A model generated the notes under the pieces. It worked only from the letters and a program-made list of their open reading frames with translations, was not told the DNA's origin and did not search any database. Of a DNA stretch of 64,000 nucleotides, positions 22,872 to 33,783 are shown in pieces. The position numbers and the translations under genes were made by a program. Origin of the DNA: Ancylostoma caninum (Eukaryota > Nematoda > Chromadorea > Rhabditida > Ancylostomatidae); the NCBI GenBank assembly GCA_037903475.1, contig JBAJFG010000389.1:1240001-1304000 (forward strand), read 5' to 3'. Position 1 is the stretch's first letter, and the number at the start of each line of letters is the position of its first letter.

Positions 22872-23622
22872 AACCCAATGGAAAACCTCTGGGGTATCCT
22901 GGTTCGTGACATCTACGCTCAGGGAAGGACGTTCTCCAACGCTGAAGACCTCAGAGAAGCGATCGCTCGTGCGTGGAACCGCCTGGATCCCCAAGTCCTC
23001 AGAAAACTAGTCGAGTCAATGCCAAATCGCATTTTCGAAATCATTTCTAAACAAGGAGGACCCATAAATTATTAAATTATTATCGTTGTTTGCTCCATAT
23101 GATAAAATTGTTGAATTTCAAAAGTGCGTCTATAATTATGATACATTCGAGAAAAGGGTCAAGTGCTGGGCGAGCCTTCTCCTCCCACACATCTGGCTGA
23201 AATTTTGTTTAGTGGGGTTTTCGGGCACGCTGAATCGAGTAGTGATCATAGCGTATACCGAAATTAAGTATGGAACCAAAAAATCAACATTTTTGGGGTG
23301 CGTCTATAATTATGATACGCACTGTATAATGGCATTTCAAACGTCTCATGCATTAGGATGGCGTTAATCGAGTAATAATGAGCCAGTTTAGAACCAGGTA
23401 TTGGCGGGGGGGGGGGTGCTCAGGCAACAGTCAAAATTTGTATCTTTTACGCAAAGCTAGGAATTTTTTTCTAGTAGTTGGAAAACAGCGAAATTCCGAC
23501 AAAGCTTCGGATTGGGAGATTGTGAAGATGCATTGTTCTAGGACGTCTTCCTAATGATTAATAAGAGAAATAAGATCCATAGTTACGAATAAAAATAATA
23601 AACTACAGTAATGACAGTAATG

Positions 23623-23908
23623 GGGCGCGTGTGGCGCAGTGGTAAGAGGCTCGCTGCGCACGCACACGATCGATGGTTCGATCCCGCCCGAGGCCAACCA
23701 AGCCTTCCATCCCCCCGGGGTCGGTAAATTGGTACCAGAGGAGTCTGGGAGGATGAAGCACTGACTTGGTACATCGGGTGCCCCCCGCAAGTCATTGTAC
23801 AGGGCACATACGCATTCAACGCCTCTACGATGCTCAGATGAAGTCGAATGCGTGGCGCATCCCTCGTGACGGGATTGATTAACGCCGACCACTTTATCCT
23901 TTATCCTT
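23623..23908 (+). mobile_element. tRNA-derived SINE with 14-bp target-site duplication
   Basis: A 286-bp element flanked by identical TAATGACAGTAATG copies (23609-23622 and 23909-23922). The head has RNA polymerase III promoter boxes: A box TGGCGCAGTGG (23632-23642) and B box GGTTCGATCCC (23675-23685), about 32 nt apart, as in tRNA genes. The tail ends in repeated CTTTATC units instead of poly(A). The perfect duplication implies a recent insertion. The element needs the enzyme of an autonomous non-LTR retrotransposon; which one is unknown. Open minus-strand frames over it are incidental. Confidence 0.88.
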
Positions 23909-23981
23909 TAATGACAGTAATGAATAATGGTTTAATGTTGAGCATGATGTGGGTAAAGCCCAGAAAATCATTTCACCCGCC

Positions 23982-24192
23982 TATACTTAAGACCGAATAA
24001 TGCGCTAGATAAATTCGAAAATTTGACTACCAATAAGTTTAAATTCTGGATGTCTCAAAAGGAGAGGAAAGTACAAACCCTGAGGTGTAATACGCACTGG
24101 TACAGGGCCTTCGCGTTTGAATTTTCAGATCAGATTTCGGACTGATATCTAATTTGATTGAGTTATTCGGTTTTTACTCCGTCAGAAGTGTG
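23982..24192. repeat. Degenerate palindromic element, ACCGAATAA family
   Basis: The left end TATACTTAAGACCGAATAA and a right end complementary to ACGGAGTAAAAACCGAATAA match the ends of the better preserved element at 55205-55586. Confidence 0.55.
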
Positions 24193-24215
24193 AAAAACTG
24201 CGGGATTGCATATAG

Positions 24216-24373
24216 GGAAGAAGCGCGAATACAGGATGAGGCTTGCTATAAACGAGATGCGGACGAGATTGGTGGAAATTCTCGAAGCGCCGAAACGAAA
24301 ACCACTGAACAGGCCGGGCGTGAGACACAGAGATGCAGCACAACACTTGCGCTCCACCACGGACTTGTCGTGA
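24216..24373 (+). CDS. Candidate terminal exon, unknown product
   Basis: After a TTGCATATAG acceptor-like site, a frame with many C/G-ending codons encodes KKREYRMRLAINEMRTRLVE then a basic stretch (APKRKPLNRPG, RHRDAAQHLRS) to TGA at 24371. It reads like real, probably helical protein, but I recognise no family and found no upstream exon. The opposite strand carries a TGTTCAG acceptor and an open frame in the same place, so strand is uncertain. Confidence 0.25.
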
Positions 24374-24424
24374 TTTATTAACCTCGCTACCGCGTGAGGT
24401 GAGTGAGTCGAGCCAGAGTGACAT

Positions 24425-24607
24425 TCAGCAGCGAGAACACCTCAACTCACGCAGATGTTCGGACGAATGATGCGGCACCTGGCCCAAAAAATAGAAATTA
24501 ATTCTTTTAATTCCTGAGATTCCTGGGAATTCTGCACAGCAACTTCTCTGGGAGGGAAATCCTATGAGAAGGAGAGTCACTGCACATATCAACCTGAAAA
24601 CCCTCAT
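24425..24607 (-). CDS. Candidate small secreted protein, signal-peptide-like start
   Basis: ATG at 24607 opens MRVFRLICAVTLLLIGFPSQ followed by RSCCAEFPG: a basic N-region, a hydrophobic core of about 12 residues and a plausible cleavage after Ala, i.e. a classical signal-peptide pattern. The frame runs 60 codons to a stop. An internal TTTTTTGGGCCAG acceptor and a GTGAGT donor (CATCTGC|GTGAGT) suggest the distal part may be a separate exon. No family is recognised. Confidence 0.25.
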   Translation of the reverse strand: MRVFRLICAVTLLLIGFPSQRSCCAEFPGISGIKRINFYFLGQVPHHSSEHLRELRCSRC

Positions 24608-25027
24608 AAGCGTAGTTTAAGACTCAAATGATCCGTAACCGTACTCGTGCCCCTTCCAAGAAGGGAAGCCCTCTAGACTTCTCGTAGGTAAACGAGTTTT
24701 GAGGGGATTCATGGGAAAGATGAAAACCTTTGCTACCTACCTGTGATAACGAGCATTATGGGTGAAATTTTGTGGTCATAGAACGGAAGGGAAGCTCTGC
24801 AACCTACCCGACGGGGCAGCGAGGAAGTTCCCGTTCACCGTACCGTCGGTGTCGGAGCTCAGAAAAGGTTCCAGAAAATTTCTCTGCATGCCGGTCATCC
24901 AGATTGAACAAGTTTCTCGAGCATAACGTGACATATCTTGCATTCTTTAACCCACCCTCCCCCCATGTCATCGACTGACATGGTCGTTTGGACAGAGAAT
25001 GTCCTAGCTTTTTCCTGGACAAGTCGT

Positions 25028-25294
25028 CTACATAGCATGAAGGAATGGGTGAGTCACTAGCTCTCTAGGAGTTTTGATGAATTCCGCCACGGAACGTGGG
25101 GCGTTCCAGCCATCCACGACTTCTGTCAACACTTTTAAGAAATTGTGAATGGATTGAAGTCGGTACGACATGATTTCTCGTTTCTTCTGCTCAGTTAATA
25201 ATAGGCTATCCGTTTTGCCGCTATTTTGGCCATCTTGCCCTGATGAGTAGCCAGGAAGATCCCCATCGGGGAACAACAGAGGAGCAGGCCACTC
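25028..25294 (-). CDS. Candidate coding exon, unknown product
   Basis: An open frame of about 88 codons reads EWPAPLLFPDGDLPGYSSG, then LLLTEQKKREIMSYRLQSIH and VVDGWNAPRSVAEFIKTPRE, ending at TAG. Residue choice (amphipathic helix, few rare runs) and codon use look like real protein, unlike the surrounding sequence. The upstream G-run (25294-25305) obscures a possible acceptor. I recognise no family. Confidence 0.3.
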   Translation of the reverse strand, partial: EWPAPLLFPDGDLPGYSSGQDGQNSGKTDSLLLTEQKKREIMSYRLQSIHNFLKVLTEVVDGWNAPRSVAEFIKTPRELVTHPFLHAM

Positions 25295-26201
25295 CCCCCC
25301 CCCCTCCCCTCACCCTCCCTCCGGATGTTCATGAATATGGTCAATGGACCCATGGGAAATCATTGATGCTGTAAGCTTTTAGATGTCAACATGTGATTCT
25401 TGCGATCATATGTCTCGAAGTGTTCATGGACTTTCTACATTTATTTCCGCGATCCTGAAAGTCTGCTGGCAAAAAAAATTAACCTTAGTGACGCTCTAGT
25501 GATCTTTACATATGAAACTGCACTTACACCCAGGCAGTAGGAGAGAATGGTACTTTGAGAGACTATCCGGAACAGCCACTCATATGATTTGTGAGTAAAT
25601 ACTTTCAATCAGGTAAATATAAAGTTAGGAGGTGCACTTCGAGCTGTAGCATGCTGGTGAGGAGAAGCCTGCAGTTCATTGGTATTTTCGTGTCATTATT
25701 TGCCAAGAAAACTCGCTACATGACGCAACGCAACATAGGGAAGCCTTGAGGCATATTCGTTGCGGATCTAATTCAAGAAGAGTAGCGGTTTTCCATAGGT
25801 GCTGAGAAGTTCCAATTCAGAAAGCACTTAAATCAAAGCCCTACAAATGGCCCATTCGAGCTCAACTACCCTTCTTTCATCTTGCTGAGAAATATCGATA
25901 GAATTGGAGCTGTTTACCAATATGCGTGGTCTTAGAAGTGTTTAAGTGGCCAAACACTTATATGAGAGAAGAGCTACCAAAGAAAGCTCATTCAACGACG
26001 TAAACAATTCAAAAACTCTCCTTGGGATGGTTGCATCAGAGTTGAGCTTCGGAAAGGCTCGAATTCTCCTCAAAAAGAATAGTCTTTGCAACAAATTAAC
26101 CTTTGAGCTGTAATCATTGTCAAATCCTTCAAAGAAAAAAAAAACTAGCAAGGTGGCAAGAGAAGGAAATAGAAGAAAAATCAAGAATTAACGGTGCTTA
26201 C

Positions 26202-26253
26202 CACTTTCTTTCATTTCCTGTAGTTCCTTGACAAGTCCATGCCCTCCCATACC
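26202..26253 (-). CDS. Candidate short exon, unknown product
   Basis: Encodes GMGGHGLVKELQEMKESG and ends in a good GTAAGC donor, but the acceptor (TTAATTAAG) is poor. It could be upstream of the frame at 25028-25294, though the phases do not obviously join. Confidence 0.15.
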
Positions 26254-29200
26254 CTTAATTAATATTGTTGGTATTATGTTAGTACTATATCCTATTATTA
26301 CTTGTATTATTTATTAGTATTATACCCTATTTCGCAATTACCCATACAAGTTGTACGTTCTCAGCTAAGGATTAAGAGTCAGAGTGGTTTCATCGAATTC
26401 CTTAACCTTTGAAAAGGATCGCACCGTCAAAACGCTAGGCATTCTTAAACAAAAGTTTCCATCCACAAATCGGAAAGGGGAGGAAGAAAAACGTCAAGAG
26501 CTTCAAGTTCACCCATCGTTAGACTAATTACCAACATGCTTACCATGGGTAGTCTCAGTAAAGCATCCAGGCCAAGATGGGCTCAAATTCAACAAGGAAG
26601 AGTTCGGAGATGAATTCATCCGGGCAGATTCCTAAGCATTCGGAGAATGTAAATAAATCTGATATATAAAGAATATAAAGATGTAGGGCTAAAGCGTTAA
26701 AGCACTTGTAAAAATATTAGTATAAATCTTGAAAACAAAACAAAGAAGATCAATAAATCCAAAGCAATTTTTGGAGCTGACATTGCATTACAAAATGCAT
26801 GGATCTTATTTCGAATACCCTCTGGACGTTTCACTGAATTTATTCTCTTTTTTCTGTCGTTATTTTGTAGCGTATTATAGTATCAGTTGTCCCAAGCAGT
26901 TGTCCGAAAGGTTAGCCATGGAACAATCAGCCAAACGCCTCACGGCATCACCATGGCGTGAGCCATAAGAAGTGACCTTGGGCGAACGGCGGTAGCAAAT
27001 TGCCATATGGATTGAAGACGAGGGCGACAATGGAATAGTAGGCGCTTATTGGGGAAGCGCCGCAATGAACATGGGGCTTCTGAGACTCTGGCAAGGAAAG
27101 TCGCAGAAATTTATCATAACATTGAGGATATTAGCACAGAAATGAAGAAATATGCGGCCTTGAATCATTTCAGCCAGTGCTTCTTCCCAAATTTACCTAA
27201 TATTAATCTGAATTTCTTCAGAGTCTGCCAGCAAACCTACTAGAACTCACAAGACAGCTTTATCGGTACTTTATAAAAACTCTCTTAATGCTGTTGTTAT
27301 GGCAGTGACATTTTTTAAACATATTTTCACCGCTGAATACATACGGAACCAAAGATTGGAAGAAAGGAAAGAAGAATCAATGAGCAGATTCAACGTAGAT
27401 TACAAACAGATGCTGTTTTGCCGTCGAGTTAATAGAACCAAAGCACGTGCCTTCACAAACTTGCGGTACACACGGGGAATCTGTTGCACGAGGAAGCCCT
27501 TCCAGAGATGTCAAGGATGGTTTCTTTGTGAAATTTGGATTCTAAAGAGTCTCCGTTCCTCCTAGTGACTAATGCTGGCTAAAACTAGGTACAGACTTCG
27601 AATAGCTTTTACGAAGGGCTTAATTTTTTTCTCTTTCAAATCTTCTAACCAATATTTAACTACCTTGACATTTCTCAGTAGATGTCGTTTTTTGTTATGG
27701 GGAGATTCCATGTGTTAACAAGATGTCCTGACTCTTATCATGGACCGTTCCCGTTCTGTACCTGCAGGTGATCTGAAAAATCCGAGCGGGACGCCCCATA
27801 AAGCCGCAAACGTGTCTTAACCATTCCAGATTTCTTCGGTATTCATTTTTGGTTTTCATTAACCAGTGCCCTCCTATATATACGGATACTGTAACACAGA
27901 TGATAAAAACCATGAAACAGGAGCGAAAACTCAAAAAATATTACGGGAACTTGCCTCTGCAGCGAAACAGCCTCCCCTCAATTTCTTTGCCTCCTCTCAT
28001 TCCATCACCTGCCTTCCTTTTCTCTCCTCCTGACACTCTGGTTCGGATTCATTCATTTTCTGGAGTTTTTATCGACTTCCTTTTCCTGACAGCAAAGTTC
28101 TTTTCTTTTCATCTGACAGCTTTCTCTTCTTTCTTCCGGCTCGCTCTGTTCCTCATTCTTTGTAAGGCTCTTGATTCGCTTCTTGTTCCGCTTTTTCTCG
28201 CAGCATCTTATGGTTTTTGTTTTATTTCCTCTATTTCTACATTTGCAGCAGGAGATAGAAGCTTTCAGATAGTCTCGAAAAGAAGCACGCATAAGTTTCA
28301 CATGAGGCCGATTCTACGCTGTTCCTTGGGTGGTCCGGAGAACCAGCGCGGGAGGCCCCATTAAGCAGCTGGGATGACATTAAAGATGAGGGATTTGCTC
28401 TGGATTGGGAAATGTGATTCGTTAGGTCCTTATCAGACTATTTTAGCCATCGCGATTCTATTTTATATCACTATCCTTATTATTTTTTACTATTCCTTAT
28501 TATTTTTCGGTGCTGTTTTTGGCAACTACTAAAATCGTCTGCAGTTCACAAAGTAAAAGAAACCATAGCAATTCCATCCAGTGTAAGATTGTGGAAGAGA
28601 ATCAACGAAATAATTGGTATATCTAACTCATCCAGAATGGAAAACGAAAATCTAGGAGAAAATTCCTCTCGCAGGATTAAAAGACAAAAGAAGGAAAGGA
28701 ATGTGACAGAGAGGAGTGTGATAGCCGTTAGCTGCGTTGACGACACTGTCTAACAGCAGCAATAAGAAAGAAAACAGGAATTCATGACACGTCACAGTCG
28801 CAGCGACAACCGACGTCCCAGTTGGCCTCATCAATACCTCAATACGAGAGGATATTGAGGATCCATGGCCTCATGTCGTACATCACGTACATGTCGCATA
28901 TTAACAGCTGAAAAAGAGGTGACGTGTCAAGGTCGAACCGATTCTCGACGTCTGACGACGGTATAACATGATCTCATTTACATGCTGACATTAGAGTGGT
29001 AACCGAAGGTTTGGAGGACCATGGATCTTCGGACAGAGGGCAGTAGAATCCGAAAACCAACTAAAACTTGTCGAATTCCTTCTCATTTCCCTTCTGTGTA
29101 ACTGGGTATGGTGGGCTATTTCTTAGGAGGGAATGTACTGTAGGCTAGGCTTTTCCTGTCCTCTCGGATGGAGGAAAAGCTGGAATCCGTCATAGCCGCG

Positions 29201-31082
29201 TAGGTGAAAGTGAGTGGATGAGTGAAGACAGGCTGTTGTGATGAAGCTGAGATTTCAGCTACAACCTGTTTTTCCTCTGACAAAAGTGGAAGGGAGAAAA
29301 GCCTTGAATGCTTCAACAGTGGTGAATAGGATAGATGTTCATGTCCAAGTGCCCCAGGATGGCAGGAAGGATAGCGGCAAAATGATGACGAAGTAGTGCT
29401 GGAGAGCATACTGATGAACATACTGATGGGAATCCTGCGGCACTGAGTGAAACTAGAAAACCTGTGGGGAGCATCCACTTTTTGAAAAACGATTATTCCG
29501 GCCCGCAACGTTTTTCTATAAACTAGGGTGCACCAAGAATTGCCCGTTTTACGTAATAATTCTCTACAAGTATCAGCAAGGTGTAGGTTCCTGTTTTACC
29601 TTCTTTATGGAATATAAAATTGAGCTGTCGTCACTGGTTTTATTCGAAAGTGCTCTTCAAAAGGTTCAGGCCAAAAGAAGTGGTTCAAAATCTAGATAAG
29701 ATCAGTGATTGCGGGTCTCATACGATAGTTCTGATAGCATTTTGCAGCGAGTCTTTTTTGATGTAACCCTTTTTAGAGATCAATTAATTCGCGGTATTTA
29801 TGGAAAATTATTCATAGAAAATTCCTAGTGGCTTCTCCAATTTGAGGAAATAAGCGGTATGAATGTTATGTATTTGTTCCATAGGGACGGCCTGAGAGCT
29901 TCTGGATTTTTCAAATGCGAATACTCAAAGAAATAACCGAAAAAGAGGAAAATTATTTAAGGAGGAAATTCCTCGGCCTCAGGATATCATAAGATAGTTC
30001 CGTGCAACCGAAGGCAACGAAATCTCACTCACAAATACTCCATCTGAGATTTTCGGTTGTCGAGAAGAAACCCTTATTTGTTGGAATATGTATTACTACT
30101 CTACATACTATAAAACTCCACCCTATAGTAGTCTGCTGTGATAATGGAATGCTTTCTGACGTTGCTAACAGCCTTAAAAGAAGTGCAGTAGCAGTACGGT
30201 TACCGCCATTTATCGAGATGATGGGCTGTTCGGAACTTAAATTAACAGCACCCAAGTTGGAGAGCAAAGTTTCAGCTAGAGTCTAAAACGTCATTTATGT
30301 CTTAAATTTGAAAGACTACAAAATTTCCTTGGAAGAGAGTTTTGTTGCTAAAATCATGCATTTCAGAAGATCTAAGCGAATATGGGAAAATTGCGAAAGA
30401 AAAAATGCTGGGTTCACCAAACTGACGCCATTTCCTGTCATAATCTCAATGAGAAATCTCGTTAGATGGATGTGAATTTGAGTAGGATATGAATAGGAAA
30501 TTTGGACAGGAATTTTCCGAAATTCTCCCAGAACCCTCACTAAAGTTTCCTCTGTGAGATTTCCAGAAATCCGTCCAAAATTGTGTCGAACCTTCTTGTA
30601 CGACTTCACCAGTGTAATGTAGGACATACATAAACGCTAATGAGGACGTTCCTGGGAGACAAGAAAAACAACATTAGTCAGTAGGAACCGTCAAAACGTT
30701 TTGTGCGATTACATCGATCACTACGACATGTGATATTCTGTAATCCATCTCCGATATGAGTGTAAATCCTGAGTCACAATACATATTACAACAGCATGAC
30801 CGATTATCTGAGCATTCTCACAAAAAATTTGGCTCGAAGTGACTAAGCGTTCGGAAATTCAGTCGGGTACGAATGTACGAATCTCGAAATAATAATAACT
30901 AAATTTAGTTTCATATATTCTAGGTGTGGAGTGAGCCGTGCGGTCTTTTCCAGTTACGATTTTCCTCCACAAAAGTGGTAAACTTTGCCTAAGTCACCGC
31001 TTACAAATGGTGCAGGAAATAAGAAGATATACTACTTAGAACTTTCCGAGAAAGTTCGGAAAACGCAGTATACATAAAGTAG
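26254..31082. other. Gene-poor intergenic stretch
   Basis: No splice-bounded conserved exon was found. The longest plus frame (27849-28364) follows the strong strand asymmetry (pyrimidine-rich plus strand) rather than a recognisable protein. A short plus frame at 27049-27243 (SETLARKVAEIYHNIEDIST) reads protein-like but is unassigned. A small hairpin, CCTCAATA/TATTGAGG, sits near 28836-28861. Confidence 0.4.
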
Positions 31083-32760
31083 CGGCCATGTGTAAATATT
31101 GATCACCTTGACTCCCAATGATCTTCGTGTATACCGAGCGGGCACCAGCAATCCTTCCATTTGTTTCTCTCGCGAGCCAGAGCTGTCCAGTGGATTCTGT
31201 CCGTGCGAGGGACACGTAGAGCATCGTATCCATCCTTGAAGGACTTCGTGAAGAAGTCTGACCATCAGGTCGGTTGTCTTCCTGTCGTGCGCTTAACGTC
31301 TCGTGGAGTCCAATCGCTGACGGCTTTTGTCCAACGGTTGTCGTTAAAACGCATCTGTGTCCGGCCCATAAAATCTTACTCAACTTGGCGTAAGCGGCAG
31401 CGTCCCTGACGAGGAGTGGAACTCCGTATTCCAGCCCTCATTTGCGTGAGACGAGTTATTCCTAGTATCACCCTCTCGATGGAACGTTCGACGACGCTGA
31501 CCGCATTCTCATCCTGCTTGCGCAACGCCCAGCTTTCTGAGGCGTACATCAAAGCAGGGAGAGCCGTTGTGTTGAAGAGGTGGGCACCTGGTGTTCTTTG
31601 TCTTCTTCACTACGTCCTCGATGCTCTTGTAAGCTCCCCAAGCCGCTCGTTTCCACCTGCCCAGCTCTGGAGTGAGGTCGTTCATTATGTTGAGTTCCCG
31701 ACCTAAGTATACATAGCTGGAGCATTCGGATGTGATCGTTCCGTTGAGCGAGAATGGGGCATTCGGAACCCATCAGTTCTTCATGTTCTTCATGAACATC
31801 ACCCTCGTCAGATTCAGTTGGAGAGCAATCTTTCCACACGCGTCGTCGAAGTCGGCCAGCATCTTCTCCGCTTCGCTGATGGTTACTGTTATAAGGACGA
31901 TGTCGGCAGCGAAACGACGATGGTTAAGCCACCGGCCATCAACTTGCACTCCCATGTTATCCACTTCCAGTTACCGCATGACGTCTCCGAGAGTGGCGCT
32001 GAATAGTTTTGCCGAAACGGTGTCGCCTTGCCGAACGCCTCTCTTGACGTCGATGGTGATGTCGTCGTAGAATGGAGAAGTCCTGGTCGTGAAGTTGCTG
32101 TAGAGCTCACAAAATATCTTGATGTATCAAGTAGACATGCCCTAGTTGTCCAGGGCTTCCAAGACCGCTCTGTCTCAATAGAGTCAAAGGCTTTCTTCAA
32201 ATCGATGGGCGAGAGACAGAGGGGCACCTTATACTCTCGCGATACTTCGATGAGTCTAGCGACAGTGTGATGTGATCGGCCGTTCTGAATCCTTCTCGAA
32301 ACCCTGCCTGCTCGCACGGCTGTTCTTCATCTAGTGTCCTTTCGATCCTGTTTAGGATCACTTGCGTGAAAAGACTGTAGACGCAGCACAGTAGGCAGAT
32401 GGGGCGATAATTGCCAATGTCCCGCGGGTCTCCCTTCTTGTACAGCAACGCGGTCCTTCTGGCCTTCCATTGGCTAGGTACTTCGCATTCTAGCAGGTAC
32501 CGCGTGAAAAGCCTAGCCAAGGTGGTGATAAGAACTGGCGGTAGGTTCTTCAGATGTTTCGGTCGAATCCTGTCGGGGCCCGGTGGTGTGCGATTCTTCA
32601 CCGACTTGATGGCATGTCGGATTTCGGAAGGGAGAACCAATGGAACAACATAGCCATCCTCCCTAAGATGACATTGAGGGAAATGGACGTGGCTATCAAA
32701 GAGATCCGAATAGAAGTTGTAGATGACATTCTCCATTACCCGTCTCGATGATAATCACAC
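31083..32760 (-). mobile_element. 5'-truncated RTE-type non-LTR retrotransposon, reverse-transcriptase part
   Basis: Minus-strand fragments in three frames, in order: a linker ending in ENVIYNFYSDLF; fingers with GPDRIRPKHLK; WKARRTALLYKKGDPRDIGN; then EQAGFREGF (32736-32197); then in another frame FDSIE within IDLKKAFDSIE (about 32200-32170); then RFAADIVLIT (31890-31920) and the connection/C-terminal region with WKDCW...GIHEDHWESR-stop near 31105. This order is that of RTE-clade elements abundant in strongylid genomes. The endonuclease domain is missing, at least two frameshifts and internal stops are present, and the F-A-D-D box reads F-A-A-D. A dead copy. Confidence 0.88.
31773..32736 (-). 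pseudogene. RTE reverse transcriptase, frameshifted and catalytically dead
   Basis: The reverse-transcriptase palm is spread over three frames, breaking near 32275 and 32165, with stops after the second break. The codons for the two catalytic aspartates (31902-31910 on the plus strand, read in reverse) give Ala-Asp where Asp-Asp is required. It carries no independent function. Confidence 0.85.
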
Positions 32761-33783
32761 TAATTTGACAGTATTGCTACATTATCCGTTAGGGCCAATC
32801 AGCCTCTATAATTGTTCTCTCAAACTGAACCATCTGAAAAGGTGGGTGAGGCCAAAAGAAGAAGATTTCGCTCGGAAATAAGCTTAGACCTCATTCTGCG
32901 TTCAGCGAAATCTCTCTTTAGTTCCTCTCCCTCTCCATTTCACCTAATCCCCATTCGAATAGGTCCATGGTGAACTCTTTCACAGCACGAGGTTAAGTGT
33001 GCATACCCTCACCATCAATTAACACATGTTCCAAAACTAGAAGAAAAGCCGCCTTCATAACTTTACAATTCCTTGATTTGAGACAAAATTTATTAGCTTT
33101 CTCAGACATTTGTAAATTTATGTTCCACACATGCCACATTTTTGAGTTCTAGTTAGAACAGAAATTGGTTCCTCAAAAATCCATAGAGCGCCGATGTAGC
33201 ACTTGTGACAGCACTGACGCGAATGCGATGGCATATGAAAGTGAATCATAAATGTTTGAACACGGACCGTTCGTAAGTGTACTTAATAAGCTGCTATTGT
33301 CTTCACTGATTAGTGGAATCCTCAGGGAATGGTGTAGTATAGCTGTAGAAGTTGATATTGTTGTGCAGTGTAAAAGCACGAAAAATAGGAAGAGGCAGTG
33401 TTCACAAGAAAAGCTGCCCAACATATTAAAGTTTGATGGGAAACGCTGCAGACAAGGGAAAACGTCATTTCGAGAAGAAATAATACATCAATTTCCAATT
33501 CGAGAGAGAGGTACCAGGTGAAGCAATAATAATGGTTCATGCAAGACCACGCAACAATCAACGTGCACTCAAAAATGTATGAATGTTTGCAGACAAGCGA
33601 ATTTAAATTTAATGGCGAAGTAGCAAAATCTTTTAGGTGTCACTGGTTCAAACTATAGTTGCCATGCGTTTGTTTTCAGACGTTCATTCAAAACGAGGGG
33701 AATAAACGGATAATGAACAGAAGCTGATCGAGGATTTGTTTCAAATAAGGGGAACGAATACAATACATAGTTCTCCATTTCTA
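32761..33783. other. Intergenic stretch, no gene seen
   Basis: Only short chance frames. It separates the 5'-truncated end of the RTE element from the mariner-ended element. Confidence 0.45.

Larger units (their letters stand above)
21982..23075 (+). pseudogene. Tc3-like transposase, disrupted between catalytic D2 and E
   Basis: The start is placed at the MPRG... methionine (21982), the usual start of this family; an in-frame ATG at 21916 would add 22 residues. Residues of about 1-120 form the paired helix-turn-helix DNA-binding region (IRALHAAGLSNRRIAEQLGR, GRPRKLSQQDERRIGRLVSN). The DDE domain follows: first Asp in VIFSDEKKFNLDGPDG (22459), RNFGGGTVMVWGGF, second Asp in FQQDNAAIHVS (22720), then WPACSPD. 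The sequence that should continue to the Glu appears only in another frame from about 22872 (NPMENLWGILVRDIY; Glu codon 22881) to GGPINY-stop at 23075. A 60-bp insert causes the shift. A 48-nt in-frame GT-AG segment (22399-22446) sits before the first Asp and is probably an intron. The family was recognised directly; this copy cannot make a full DDE protein. Confidence 0.9.
21685..23324 (+). mobile_element. Tc3-like DNA transposon (Tc1/mariner superfamily) with IR/DR ends
   Basis: 1640 bp flanked by TA on both sides. The terminal inverted repeats of about 35 bp are nearly perfect and begin CAGTGCGTATCATAATTATA. A second copy of the core lies about 175 bp inside each end (CGTATCATAATTATAGACGC at 21864 and its complement at 23124-23144), giving the IR/DR layout in which the transposase binds two sites per end. 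The interior encodes a Tc3-type transposase broken near its third catalytic residue. The ends look well preserved, which suggests recent insertion, and the ends could in principle be used by a related transposase elsewhere (inference). Confidence 0.93.

Noticed and set aside
22393..22878. 161-codon minus-strand frame overlapping the transposase
   Set aside because: It is antisense to the transposase and includes the inverted insert; no independent gene is implied.
23551..23892. 113-codon minus-strand frame
   Set aside because: It is a translation of the SINE, not a gene.
27849..28364. 171-codon plus-strand frame rich in Phe, Leu and Ser
   Set aside because: It follows a pyrimidine-rich strand bias; no start context, splice sites or recognisable membrane-protein family.
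29116..29508. 130-codon minus-strand frame
   Set aside because: Codon use is not coding-like and no exon borders or domain are visible.
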